Assembly: GCA_017893485.1 (NCBI GenBank)
Contig: CM030361.1
Coordinates: 140,572,461 to 140,636,460, forward strand
DNA: 64,000 nt
Source: Hemerocallis citrina
Taxonomy: Eukaryota; Streptophyta; Magnoliopsida; Asparagales; Asphodelaceae
Reading direction: 5' to 3'
Part shown: piece by piece, positions 23,410 through 34,240 of the stretch
Position numbering within the stretch: position 1 is the stretch's first letter
Layout: every line of letters begins with the position of its first letter
Notes under the pieces: generated by a model
Databases searched by the model: none
Told to the model about the DNA's origin: nothing
The model's input: the letters and a program-made list of their open reading frames with translations, nothing else
Program-made: the position numbers and the translations under genes

Positions 23410-26400
23410 ATCCTATAGGAGAGTGGGCCAGAAATATCCATATTTCAACACTTTGCGGGCTAAGGATCTAGACCCTGAATGTACCCCGCCGGTGCCCTCG
23501 TGAAGTTCTTGCAAGGCGTAGTCGGCTTGTTCCGGGAAGAGGCATCTCAGATAAGGCCTGCCGTCTACCTGTGTGAAGGAGCGCTTGTATAGGACGCCCT
23601 TGATAAGTGTGTATCGCTCTGCTCGGGCTCTTACTCGGCGAGCTTCCTTTGGATCTTCGGGGAGGAGCCCATCTCTTAGGAACTCAACGAGGAGTTTCAT
23701 CCAGTTATCTTGAAGCAGGACAGGTAGAGACTCCATTGAATCAGAAGTTTCGTCTTCTATACTTAGCTTCAGGAGTACCTCAATTAAGACGGTCTGCTCG
23801 AGACCTTGGAGGGAGGAGGAGGCTAGCTTGGAGAGGGCATCGGCCTGGGCATTCTCTTCTCGGGGGATTCGCTGGACGAGGGCTTCTTCAAATAGGGCCA
23901 TGAGGCTCCTGACCTCGGCTAAGTACTTAACCATTCTGTCATCACGTATTTCATACTCACCTAGGACCTGATTTACGATCAGCTGAGAGTCGCTAAAGAT
24001 CCGGAGGAGTTGTGCCCCTGCATTGAGAGCCATTCCAAGGCCGGCTATGAGTTCCTCGTATTCTGCTTCGTTATTAGAGGTCTTGAAGTTGATACGGAGG
24101 GAGTATTGGAGGATGAAGTCATCTGGGCCTGCCAGAATAACCCCGGCTCTACTTCCCTCGTTACAGGAGGATCCATCCACATAAACCGACCAGACAGGTG
24201 GTCCCTTCATTGCTTGGCTGAACTCGGGGATGGTACTTTCAACTATGAATTCTGCTAAGGCCTGAGCCTTTATCGCGGTCCGAGGCTGATACGTTATATC
24301 ATGCTGGCTCAGCTCGATAGACCACTTCATAAGGCGATCGGAGGTCTCTGGCTTGTGGAGCACTTGCTTCGGCGGTTGGTCGGTAAAAACGACCATCGAA
24401 TGGGACTGAAAATATGGGCGAAGCTTCCTCGCGGCCATCACTAGGGCATAAGCCATCTTTTCTATCCTCGGGTAGTGGAGCTCAGCATCCCGAAGTACCT
24501 TGCTCACGTAATATATGGGCCTTTGGGTCTTATCTTCTTCCCTCACGAGAACGGCGCTGAGGGTCTGTTCGGAGGCTGCCAGGTAGAGGTAGAGGGGTTC
24601 ACCAGGAATTGGTTTGCTGAGGAGAGGAGGATTGACGAGGTAAGCCTTGAGTTGGTCGAACGACTCCTGTTGCTGCTGACCCCATTCGAAACCTTTAGCC
24701 CCCCTGAGGGCCTTGAAAAAGGGGAGGCATTTCTCCCCGGACTTCGAGAGGAAACGCCCTATAGTGGCTAGGCGGCCTGTTAGCCTCTGAACTTCCTTAA
24801 CATTCTTGGGAGGGGCCATGTCTAATATGGCCTTGATTTTCTCAGGGTTAGCTTCGATTCCTCGTTGGCTGACCATGAAGCCGAGGAACTTTCCTGACGA
24901 GACTCTGAATGCACACTTGTTCGGATTGAGCCTCATATTGTGTTTCCTGAGCACGTCGAATGCCTCCTGCAGATCGACCACATGATCGGCCCCGTGGATG
25001 CTCTTTACAAGCATATTGTCCACATATACCTCCATATTCCGGCCGATTTAAGCTTGGAAAACCTTGTTGACGAGGCGTTGGTATGTGGCGCTTGCATTCT
25101 TCAAACCGAAGGGCATAACCCTGTAGCAGTAGAGGCCCTGGTCGGTGACAAATGAGATCTTCAGGATATCTGGGGGGAACATCCGGATTTGATTGTAGCC
25201 TGAGAAGGCGTCCATGCAGCTGAGGAGTTCATGGCCCGAAGTAGCGTCAATTAGAGTATCGATACTCGGAAGAGGGAAGGGGTCTTTGGGGCACGCCCTG
25301 TTGAGATCGGTAAAATCGATACAAATCCTCCAGGTCCCATTGGACTTCTTCACCATTACTACATTCGAGAGCCATTCGGGATAGTTTACCTCCTGTATGA
25401 ACCGGGCCTTCAAGAGCTTGTCCACCTCCACTTTTATTGCTAGCTGGCGCTCGGGGGCGAACTTGCGCCTCTTCTGTTGGACCGGTTTGGACCCCAGAGC
25501 AACACTGAGGTGGTGGACCAAGAGCTCTTCGGAAATTTCGGACATGTCTGCAGCTGACCAAGCAAAGAGGTCTTGGTTCCTTCGGATGCACTGGACTATG
25601 TCGGAGCATAGGGCAGATGGGAGGGTCTTGCTAACAAAGAACTTTCGGCTTAGGTCCTGCTCAGAGAAGAGCACTTCCTCCAACTCATCCACCGGCTCAG
25701 ACGTTGGTCGGGTAACATTTTGGGGGATTTCCAGAGTTTCTAGGGAGAGGACTGGACCGAGGGTAGAGGTTATGTAGCACTTGCGGGCCGTTTTCTGATT
25801 GCCTTTTACTTCCCTACTCCTGCCTGAGTGGGAAACTTCATCTTGAGGTGATAGGCGGAAGGGACGGCTTCAAGAGCTGTTAAGCCGGGGCGACCCAAAA
25901 TGACGTTGTAAGCTGCAGGGACATCCACGACCATAAATTCCATCGACTCCGTTCGGGTAGTAGGAGTTTTGCCAGCGGTTACGTCGAGGGTGATCACCCC
26001 TTCAATAGTCACTGGCACTCCCGTGAACCCATGGAGCGTGTAGCCGGCGGGCTTGAGTCTGTCTCGGGATAGTTTGAGGCCTTTGAAAGCGGCGAGGAAG
26101 AGGATGTTAACGGAGCTGCCATTGTCTACTAGGATCCTCTCCACTTTGAAGTTCGCCATATGAAGATTGATGACGAGTGCGTCACAATGGGGGATGCGGA
26201 CATCTTCAAGATCTTCGTCTGAGAATGTGACGGGCACTCCGAGGCCTTCAGGAGGAGGGGTGGCGCGAACCGAATTGACTTCCCTAATGAACGCCTTTCG
26301 AGAGGAGTTTGAGGATCCCCCATGGGCCCCCATGAATGAGGTGTAGGACACGCTCCTCTTCAAAGTCGGGCATTTCATCGCGTTCAGGACGCTTGTTTGC

Positions 26401-26540
26401 CCCCCGAGGCGGGGGAGGAAGGTCGGCTCGGTCCTTTCTCACGAACCTGGTCAGCTGCCCCCTCTGGATGAGGGCTTCTATCTCATTCTTCAAGGCCCGA
26501 CAATCATTGGTGTCGTGGCCATGGTCCCAGTGATAACGGC
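23410..26540 (-). pseudogene. Tat pol: protease, reverse transcriptase, two RNases H, start of integrase
   Basis: Read on the minus strand from 26540: the end of the gag zinc-knuckle region, an aspartic protease (LVDNGSS near 26120, YNVILGRPGL near 25900), reverse transcriptase (RICIDFTDLNRACP near 25310, MPFGLKNASATY near 25085, YVDN near 25025), an RNase H whose first catalytic Asp is replaced (LYLAAS near 24585), then a second, archaeal-type RNase H (YVDGSS, NNEAEYEEL, FSDSQL; about 24190-23840), and the integrase zinc-finger start (GGVHSGSRSLARKVL). The enzymes copy the RNA into cDNA. The dual RNase H is diagnostic of the Tat lineage. Breaks are a frameshift near 26330, a frameshift after the protease near 25812, and an in-frame stop at 25048. 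Interrupted at 23409 by the large solo LTR. Confidence 0.92.
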
Positions 26541-26545
26541 ACCAC

Positions 26546-28254
26546 TGATGAACACATTATTATTCACTTTTTAGAGCAATAATCTTAATATAATTAGACA
26601 TTTAAAAGCTCTATATATGGTATTTAACTCTTATTCTCTCTTTTCCATAGGAAACAGCTTATAACAGCAAAACGAAGCAGATTCAGGACTTCAAGGACAA
26701 TACACAGAGAACTGCAGAGGATAAGTCGACTGGTTCCTCAACCAGGCGACTGGACAGGAGAAGCTGATTTCCCACAACTATCGTCACGGTCGACTTATTC
26801 CCAAAGACAGTCGACTGGTATGATCAAAGATGAAATCTTCAGAAGTCTCGACTCAGTCGACTGGTTCGAAGACAAGTCGACTGGTCTGCGGCGGAGTACA
26901 AAGATAAAATCTTCAAAGATACACCTGCATCTAATTTCAAATCTACTTGGATCAAGATTTTATACAGCGAATCAAATCTAAAGACAGGGTATTTTCCAAG
27001 TGAACAGATAAGGAAGAAAAGAGGAAAAAGAAGAAAGATATTAATCATCAAATCAATTAAAGAAGGATCTTCCTGAAAAAAAAGTGAAAACCCTAATTCT
27101 CAGCCGTACTCTATAAATATCAGAATACCATCTCCAGAACGGCACTCTACTCTTCTCTTCTCTCCACTCCACGACTCCATCTAACAATCAGATCTATCTC
27201 GTGGATAGAACTTAATCAGAGAGTTCCCAACCATCAAGTCATCAACCCGTGCTTCACTCCATCAACATCGAAGAGAAAGAGAAGATCCAGCAACCAGAAG
27301 GCAGTCGACTGTGTGACAGACAGTCGACCATATTGCCGGAATCCATTAGTTTATTTCTTCTTCTCTCTTTATTCTTTTATGTTGATCATGTATGTGAACT
27401 TGTTAAGCAATAAAAGTATTATTATGTGGAACTAATTTCATAGTTGGGTAGATCGAAACCGTAGTTATGTAGTGCTATATTCTTCTGAGATCTTCTAATT
27501 ACTTATTGATTGAATCTGGTTGAATTTACATAGATTAATGATCATCAAACTTGGATCTTGAAGTCTGAGAGCAGTCGACTGAGGTGAGAGCCAGTCGACT
27601 GACATACAGCACGTGAGAATATCAAGTTTATGTTATCATTTATCTAAATCTGTTATATGAAGCATATTGAGACGACCGAATCTCGTGCTCATAATTTGTA
27701 ACAAAGGAATCTTTAGGGGTTCTTGGTTCAATCAACTTAGAGGATCTAGATCTAATACCAATTTCTAGAACTTTAAGTGTTTGTTCGTTTCCACTGTTCT
27801 TATGTTTTCTCTAAGTATGACTTAGTAGATACCATGCTAAAATACTTAGGGGAAGAAACGAATTAGAGTAGATACCATGCCTAATTCTTGGCTTAGGGAA
27901 ACAATACTTTAAGGAGTAGATACCATGCCCTTGAAGTGAACAACATGAGTAATTGGAAGTAAATTCAGAAGGTGACTTAGCATTACTAACTATTGGTGGA
28001 GATCAACAACCCAACTATTCAAGAGATATTTGTGATTCAAACTCATCTTTCTTAGTTTAATCTTTTTAATTCTTTTAGATTTCTACAACAACCCTTCATC
28101 ATTTATTATTAGTTTTATTGATTAGTAAGTTGAAGTCTACAATCTCTGTGGGATCGACCCTTGCTATTACTACGATTCGATTCGTGCACTTGCGAGGTTT
28201 TTATAATTTGTGTCTAGTTTATCTATTAATTTAGGGACTAGATTTCCAACAACA
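26546..28254 (+). mobile_element. 1.7-kb solo LTR with TSD ACCAC
   Basis: It begins TGATGAACAC, ends CCAACAACA, and is flanked by ACCAC at 26541-26545 and 28255-28259. It splits the gag zinc-knuckle codons: the frame resumes exactly when it is removed. A TATA box (CTCTATAAATATC) is at about 27111. The end has the CTGTGGGATCGACCC signature of Athila-like LTRs. It carries five GTCGAC pairs. Confidence 0.92.
26725..27599. repeat. Five paired GTCGAC palindrome motifs
   Basis: The motif starts are 26725/26745, 26789/26810, 26856/26876, 27304/27323 and 27574/27594; spacing is 19-21 bp. The best pairs read CAGTCGACTG twice. This repeats the arrangement found in the 2.8-kb LTRs, although the surrounding sequence is unrelated. 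Confidence 0.85.
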
Positions 28255-29884
28255 ACCACTTCTCTTTATCCCTCTTCTTGCTGGGGGTGTTCATTTTTGG
28301 TGCAGGAGGTATCACCCCCTCCTTCTCAAATTCCATAAGAATGGTGGAGACGTTGGCATTAAGGGGAGTAAATTTTTCAAATCTGGGGGGAGGTCGGCGC
28401 TGGCCGCCATTATCCTTCTGGAGCTTCTTGGCTCCTTCCTCTTCTGTTCCCTTTCTCTTAGACCCGGAGGAAGACCCCTCCAAGTTGGGACGGTGCTCAG
28501 CTTCTTCGGCCCGAATATACTTTTCGCTCTGGAGGAGGAGGTCAGAGAAGTTCTGTGGGGGCTTCTTAGCGAGGGAGGAGCGGAGGCTGGAGTTGAGGAC
28601 ATTGGATTGAAATGCTGCTGCAGCGACCGACTGGTCGAGGGATGCTATGGACCTGGCTTCAGCTGTGAACCTTTTCACATAGTCTCTCAGCTTCTCACCC
28701 TTCTTCTGGTGGAGGTAGAGTAGCGAAATGCTGGTCTTCTCAGTTCTACGGCTACTCACGAAGTGGGTGACGAAGAGTGTCTCAAATTGCTCGAAGGAGA
28801 ATATTGAGGAAGGGGCAAGGCGAGAGTACCATTCTCGAGCCGGACCCTTGAGAGTTGCGGGGAAGGTTTTGCAGAGCAGAGCATCGGAAGCTTGATGGAT
28901 GAGCATGAGGGTCTTGAAGCTTTCGATGTGATCGACGGGGTCAGTCTCCCCGGAATAAATCTCAAATTGAAGAGGCTTAAAGCCGATTGGTACGGGTGCA
29001 TCCATTATGGTTCGGGAAAAAGGAGGTCGACTAGGATGAAGGGTCCTTCCTCTAAGTTCTTCTTCTCGGTCTAACTGACCCAAGCGCCTCTCCATTTCGT
29101 GGAGACGGCGGTAGACAGCATCATCCCTTTGACGGTAATCAGTCGAGCCTCTAGACTCGTCTTCGTACGAGGGAGAGCTGGGGCTACGACGACGGTAGCT
29201 CCTGGAGCGGCGAGGACTTGGCATGTGCCGGGGGTTGCTTGGAGCTGGGGGAGGAGTTAGGGACCGTCGGCGAGGTCTTCGGACCGGAGGAGGAGAGGGA
29301 ATCCTTGGAGTATTGGTGTTGGGACGGAGATTGAGAGCTTGTAGGACGGTTGCTTGGAACTGCTGGAACTCGGCATGGGTGATGGGTGCCTCATCGTTCC
29401 TAGGATGTTGCCGACCGGCAGGGGAATGGGGTCTTCTCCTGTGATGCTCGGAGGACTCTCTCCGCCCCCTTCGGATAGGGGACCTTCTGTAGTTTCGGCG
29501 GTGAGGAGATCGCTCATCCGGACGTTGCTGGCGGGAGGCTCCCTCTCGGGCCCGCTTTTCATCCAGACGGCGGCGAAGATCCTCATCCTTCTGCCGATTG
29601 AGGACGGTATTGCGAAGGTTAGAAGCTCGGGGATTGTGGGAGGCCATAGAATCCGAAGAGGCATTGTGGATGGAGACGTGGTTCGGATGGGGAGCTTGTT
29701 TCTGCAGGTTGGGACCCTTAGGAGGTTGTTGATTCTGAGGAGGAGGCAGGTCCTGTTGGAGAGGGTCCTCGGCTTGAGGGGGAAGTTGCCTCTGCTGTTG
29801 AGCGGGTTGAGGGGGGACTTCCTGTTGCTGATCGGGGTTGGGTCCTCGGTTGGACCCTCTGGATCTGGCTTTCCTAGGAGGCAT
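28255..29884 (-). pseudogene. Tat gag, interrupted by a solo LTR
   Basis: Gag forms the virus-like particle. I start at ATG 29884 (MPPRKARSRGSNRGP); the open frame extends seven codons further up but without an ATG. The N-terminal 250 residues are rich in Pro, Gln and Arg and look disordered. The core follows, with PVDHIESFKTLM, LKGPAREWYSRL, SIFSFEQFETLFVTHF and KGEKLRDYVKRF (about 28930-28650). The C-terminus continues across the solo LTR into CRYHWDHGHDTNDC near 26540-26500, a zinc-knuckle-like motif. The frame upstream of the insertion is intact for about 543 codons, so gag decayed less than pol. It lies 72 bp downstream of the 5' LTR. Confidence 0.9.
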
Positions 29885-29937
29885 GGCTGGAGAAGATCCG
29901 ACCAACGGGAAGAGGAAAGGCTGTTATTTGTTGTTTC

Positions 29938-29955
29938 CCACAGACGGTGCCAATC
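29938..29955 (-). other. Probable primer-binding site of the Tat element
   Basis: Directly after the 5' LTR the minus strand reads GATTGGCACCGTCTGTGG. The TTGGCACCG portion resembles the TGGCGCC of tRNA-Asp primer sites, and the second Tat-like element has GATTGGCGCC at the same spacing. Which tRNA is used is not certain. Confidence 0.55.
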
Positions 29956-30549
29956 TGTTGCCGCTGAATCTGGTGTGGGGGCAAACAGATAGTATTTGTG
30001 GATTCTTGGGAAACTTTGAATAACAAACCTGTTACCTGTTTCGCCGGAGTTTGACCGTTGCTCCCGCCGTTCACCTGCAAAAAGTGCGAGACACCGGGGT
30101 TGTTCCCGGCGACGCACCCTTCGACGCTCAAGTCAGTAATCAGAAGTGATTATGAAAGAGCGTAAAACTGGCAAAAGATTGATTACCTCTTAATGGAGAT
30201 GGATGGGGGGTATTTATAGGCGCTGCTGGGATCAGATTAGGAATGTAATCCCTGTGGTTAGATAAGGAATGTAATCCTTAATCCCCAGTGAAATGATAGA
30301 TATGAATCAGGGCCGTTGATTAGGATTAATCAGAAACCCTAATTCTATCCTTTCTGGACCGGGTTTGCTGCGGGTTGAAACCCGCACCCAGTTGAGGTGG
30401 ATCCGTTTGCGGGTTAGTGGGTCTTTGATGAGGAGAACCAGTACCCGCTTCAGACCCATTGGTAGGTGAAATTACCGTTTTACCCCTGGGCTTCAAGATT
30501 CGTGCCCGATTTGGACGGTTCCGATTTAACCCTATTTTTAGCCATATCA
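29956..30549 (-). repeat. 5' LTR of the Tat element
   Basis: 594 bp, TGTTGCCGCTG to GCCATATCA on the plus strand. The promoter TATA (reverse of TATTTATAGG) is at 30211. It is flanked on the right by TSD TTCAT. Confidence 0.93.
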
Positions 30550-30554
30550 TTCAT

Positions 30555-31241
30555 TGATGACTGTTTTTGAGCAGTATGGAGTCAGAATCTGGAAAAGTGA
30601 TTCAAAGAGAAACTGTAGACAATTGTCTTAGCTTTCCAGCAAAAAAAAAATCAGCCCATTTGGACATCTACAGCTCCGGATATCGCCAAAATACTGAACG
30701 CTGCGCGTGCAGAAATTTAAAGACGAATCAGGGGAGAAATTATGAACTTTTGCATTCTTTTTGTTTTTCTTTTTCTTTCGCATTGAGGACAATGTGATAT
30801 TCAAGTTTGGGGGGAAGGAAGAAAGGAAAAATGATGAGTTGGATTGGTGGCCTATAGAAGATCCTATAGGGGAATTAATGGTGTGATGAGCCTATGAGAT
30901 GATCTATGGGGCTAGATGGTATTAATGAAAGAATGAAAGATGGTTGTGTGCTGGTTGGGTGGAATTTGACCGGTTGACTTGGGGAATATATCCCATATCG
31001 GTTGTGGGTAGAAGTGGGAATAAGTATATATTAGAAAATGCCAATGATAAAGGTACCAACGGTTAACCACCTTTTTGAGGCAGTCTGTGGTGGACGTGGC
31101 TAGAGTTTTGTGTCCGTTCTTTCGCGTGTGTGCACGTGTAGCAGCGTACGCAGCTGAGCCTGTTACATACTATAACTACATTAATTGCATGACAAATTGC
31201 AGTGGAGAAAGTGGGTATGCTTGATTTTTCAGAACTTTGCC
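30555..31241 (+). mobile_element. Athila element 3' region, right part
   Basis: It continues the sequence broken at 7938. The tract TTTGGGGGGAAGGAAGAAAGG (30806-30826), preceded by CATTGAGGACAATGTG, is the purine-rich block typical of Athila 3' regions. A diverged reverse copy of the 202-bp LTR-like family lies at about 30975-31100. No coding sequence is supported. Confidence 0.65.
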
Positions 31242-31328
31242 GTGAAAAATCAACAAACAAATTAAAATAATGGATTTATTTTAATTTGATGTGAATATTT
31301 GCATGTGCACTTGCAAAAATTCACATCA
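31242..31328 (+). mobile_element. Collapsed 3' LTR of the Athila element
   Basis: The first part (GTGAAAAATCAACAAACAAA...ATGGATTTAT) matches the start of the 5' LTR. The last part (CACTTGCAAAAATTCACATCA) matches its end. About 1.4 kb in between is missing. I find no matching TSD outside the two LTRs. Confidence 0.6.
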
Positions 31329-31485
31329 AACTCCAACTCTACCATTATAGTCTTCACATTTACTTTTAAAAATATAATCTTATTTATTAAGACATGCATC
31401 GCACGTGTAAATCAGAATTTTTACTTTAACTTTTTCAAAAAAATTAATACATGCATCGCACATATATATTACAAGTAATAATAAT

Positions 31486-31763
31486 CTAATAATCTAATAA
31501 TATAATGGGAGAAGGGTTCAGTGTCATTTGTCCATCTATCAATGCGTATGACACACGTACATAACTAATATGAAACTAATTTCAAGTTCGAATCCTCATT
31601 ATATCAGAGTTTTTATTTTTAATAATTTTTTATTAAGATGTGCATTGTCCGTGCATAACTAATATAAAAGAGGTCTCTAGTTCAAGATCAGATTATGTTA
31701 AAAAAGTGTGCTTTAAAAAAAAATATATTTATTAAAACATACATTACACGTATAAATTACTAG
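31486..31763 (+). mobile_element. Possible small Helitron
   Basis: It starts TCTAATAATCTAATAATATAAT and ends in an imperfect CATTACACGTAT hairpin shortly before CTAG, followed by T. This is the pattern of a non-autonomous Helitron (5' TC, 3' hairpin plus CTRR, no TSD). Its first 100 bp match 3990-4070. There are no coding regions. The class is uncertain. Confidence 0.4.
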
Positions 31764-31998
31764 TTAACAATAACAACAAAACAAAATCTAACCAAACTCC
31801 CAACAATCAAAAAAGGAATTACAAAGGGTCTAAGTTGCTAATTTGCTTTTACAACACCTACTACCAAATCTACTACTTTTCTTTTTACTACCTTAGTGGA
31901 AGTTATTATAGAATAGGTGTTAAAAATATCCAATAGTAACGTGCCACCTAAGATTGTTAAAAAAAAATAATAAATTTAGTATTAGGTGTAGCATTACT

Positions 31999-32128
31999 CT
32001 TGCAACAAAACTAAAGTAACAAAACAAACACCTCACACCCTCAAACTCGGTCATCCCACATCTTGCAACAAAACTAAAGTAACAAAACAAACAACTCCTC
32101 ACACCCTCAAACTTGGTCATCCCACATC
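31999..32128. repeat. 63-bp tandem duplication over the gene's 3' end
   Basis: CTTGCAACAAAACTAAAGTA starts at 31999 and again at 32062, each followed by CTCACACCCTCAAACT and CGGTCATCCCACATCT or its TTGG variant. The right copy contains the last codons and stop of the F-box/MYND gene. The left copy is therefore an extra 3' end in the transcript trailer. Confidence 0.85.
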
Positions 32129-33614
32129 TGAAACGGACGACACTCCCCCTTGTGGGCCCCATCACCCCAGTGCCTCGCCTGGCACACACGTGAGCAATAC
32201 CGGACCATCCTACAAACGTCACACGTCCGAAACTCCCGCGCTTTCGTCTCCCTTCTCCCGCACTCCCCATTCGCACACAGGCCCCGAACCAAACCCGACC
32301 CGACCACCGCAAACCACTCCCTCAGAAACCGGTTCGCCGGGTGCGGGTCCCAAACCTGCACACCCAACTTCTTAACTCTAACATCCAACAGCTCGTCTGC
32401 TAGAGCTAAAATTCTGTTACCTCTCATCACGTCAGCCGCGGCGCCCTTGAGGCAGTAGAGCCCGACCTCGCGGATGGCGTCCACGTGTCCCAAGAAGCCC
32501 GCACGTGTGGCAAGGTTGAATCCCGTATGTGCGTCTTTCAGGGTTTTGCCGGCGCCGTTGAATGCAATGATGGCGAGGGAGAAGAGGGCTTGCGGGTGCG
32601 ACTGCAGCGCCGCACGTGACATCAGGGACACGCCGCTTTCGTGCATTTCCAGGCAGTAGAATTGGATCTGCAAAAAAAATAAAAAGGCTAGGGCTAAATT
32701 GCAAATTTGAAAAAAAAAACCTTAATTTATCGTGATTTTACCTTATGCCCTTTTGACCATTATTATGGTAACTAATTAGTTTGCAATATAATTCATAAAA
32801 AGTAAGAAATATTTTGCCAAAAAAGTTTTCCATAATTAAATAGATTTCAGAATGCAACATACAAATACGAAGATCACAAAGGAAGAAAGGAAAAAGATTA
32901 CGGAAAATTAAAGGAAAAAAAGTTTAGAAAATAAAATTCAGGAAATTATGTTGAGCCCCTTAATTAACCTTTGATTCTACATTAAACCCTTTGACAATTG
33001 TTTTCCTGCTACTAATAGCAACTGAACAGAAAATAATAAAATGTCCATGATTACTAAAATAGACATAAAAAGAAACTTTCAAGAACTTGTACTAGATCTT
33101 AACCAAACCAAAAATTAGTATACGATTGAAAAAAGTAAAAAATTAAGGGTGCCATTTGCAATTATCAAGAACTCAAGGAAATACAGGAAAATAATCCCAA
33201 AAAACAATGAGAAGTAACTGACCATTCCGAGCATGTATAGGGCATCAGGATTGCCGGAGTCGGCGCACAGCTTCAAGAACCGATGGCCGCAACTGAACGA
33301 CTTCCCCACTCGAATTGCAAGCGCGTTCTTCGACGCCTTGGAAAGCACACTCGGATCTGACCCTAACCTCTTCACTCTCTTGCATCTGTCAATTTAACCA
33401 CAACAATTTTGTAATATATTTTTTCAAAAAAAAGAATCGAAGGAAAGAAGAAGGCGGTGAGAATAAGAAAACAAGCTTACGTTAACCAGGCGGTGAGGAG
33501 ATCGGAGGGCGAGTCAGCTGAGGCGGAGAGCTTGGCGAGGATGAAGACGAGCAGGTCGTCGTGGAGTTTGTCAAAGAAACCGCCGGCGATTTTTTGAGAT
33601 TTTTCGGGTTCCAT
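32107..33614 (-). CDS. F-box protein with Sel1-like repeats and MYND zinc finger
   Basis: Three exons on the minus strand: 33614-33481, 33385-33223 and 32667-32107, giving 285 residues; splice sites are GT-AG and the frame is continuous. Residues about 10-60 form an F-box-like helix bundle (LHDDLLVFILAKLSASADSPSDLL, then CKRVKRLG), which normally binds SKP1 in SCF ubiquitin ligases. Residues about 78-190 are Sel1/HCP-like helical repeats (FLKLCADSGNPDALYMLGM, ALFSLAIIAFNG, RAGFLGHVDAIREVG). Residues 230-275 are a MYND finger with Cys 230, 235, 248, 251, 257, 261, His 265 and 271, and Cys 275. The order matches the plant family represented by Arabidopsis At1g67340, which is about 380 residues; here the linker regions are shorter. 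Substrate unknown. All zinc ligands are intact. A broken paralogue lies divergently at 35058. Confidence 0.9.
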
Positions 33615-34240
33615 TTTGGTGTTGGAATTGGGAGGGAGAACAGAGAAGAGGAAAACGGGGGTTTGGAAATAGATTTTCGGATTTCCGCTTTGTCTTGTGT
33701 ATGATGATGTGGTGTGTGGGAGGAGGCATTCTATGAGGCGAGGGGTATTGGACTTTCTATGGGACGTCTGTTTGATAGAGGGCGATGTGCTTTAGGATGC
33801 GCGTTCGTTGTTCGGGGGAGGGAATTGAGTATGGGATTTTTAATTTTTTGTATCGGTTGAGGAAGGGAAATCCTATGATGAGCGCACCTGGAGAGGTGCT
33901 ATAGTACCGACTGCATGATGGATTCCTTTGAGATACGTGCCTGTGTATGATGATGATTCTGACGGTTCATGCAATCTGCGGTGACTTGTATGAAAAAAAT
34001 CCGACTCTGCTTCGGATTAAAAAATGGGGAGTAGGAACGAGCATAATTTTTTGAGCCTTTGCTTCGTTTAAATCGTTTCATGTATGTCATTAATGATGTG
34101 AGATTAGTCAATATTTTTGTTTTTTTAATACTTGTTTTTCTTTTGTTTTCTAGGAGGAATGAATTAAGTATGACACACCAAAAATGGAAACAACTTACGA
34201 CTTTCTCCAAATGTTTTAATGTTTTTAATCTCTTTGTTGA
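33615..34240. other. Upstream region of the F-box/MYND gene
   Basis: This stretch should hold the promoter and 5' leader. I see no clear TATA box, and no gene on either strand. Confidence 0.5.

Larger units (their letters stand above)
7939..30549 (-). mobile_element. Tat-type Ty3 LTR retrotransposon with nested insertions
   Basis: It is bounded by LTRs 7939-8543 and 29956-30549 and by the 5-bp TSD TTCAT (7934-7938 and 30550-30554). On the minus strand the order is 5' LTR, primer site, gag, protease, reverse transcriptase, degenerate RNase H, archaeal-type RNase H, integrase, tandem repeats, then two frames on the opposite strand, a second tandem array, polypurine tract and 3' LTR. The second RNase H and the antisense genes place it in the Tat lineage. 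I counted 18 substitutions between the LTRs over about 594 aligned bases (3%), nearly all transitions, plus an 11-bp duplication in the left copy. Pol has stops and frameshifts, so it is not autonomous now. Nested inserts account for about 9.4 kb. Confidence 0.93.

Noticed and set aside
28278..29992. Long plus-strand frames opposite gag (for example 29354-29992)
   Set aside because: Shadows of the stop-poor, Pro/Arg-rich gag sequence; no motif and no relation to the antisense genes farther left.
32150..32659. Plus-strand frames opposite the F-box/MYND gene
   Set aside because: Antisense shadows of the GC-rich third exon.
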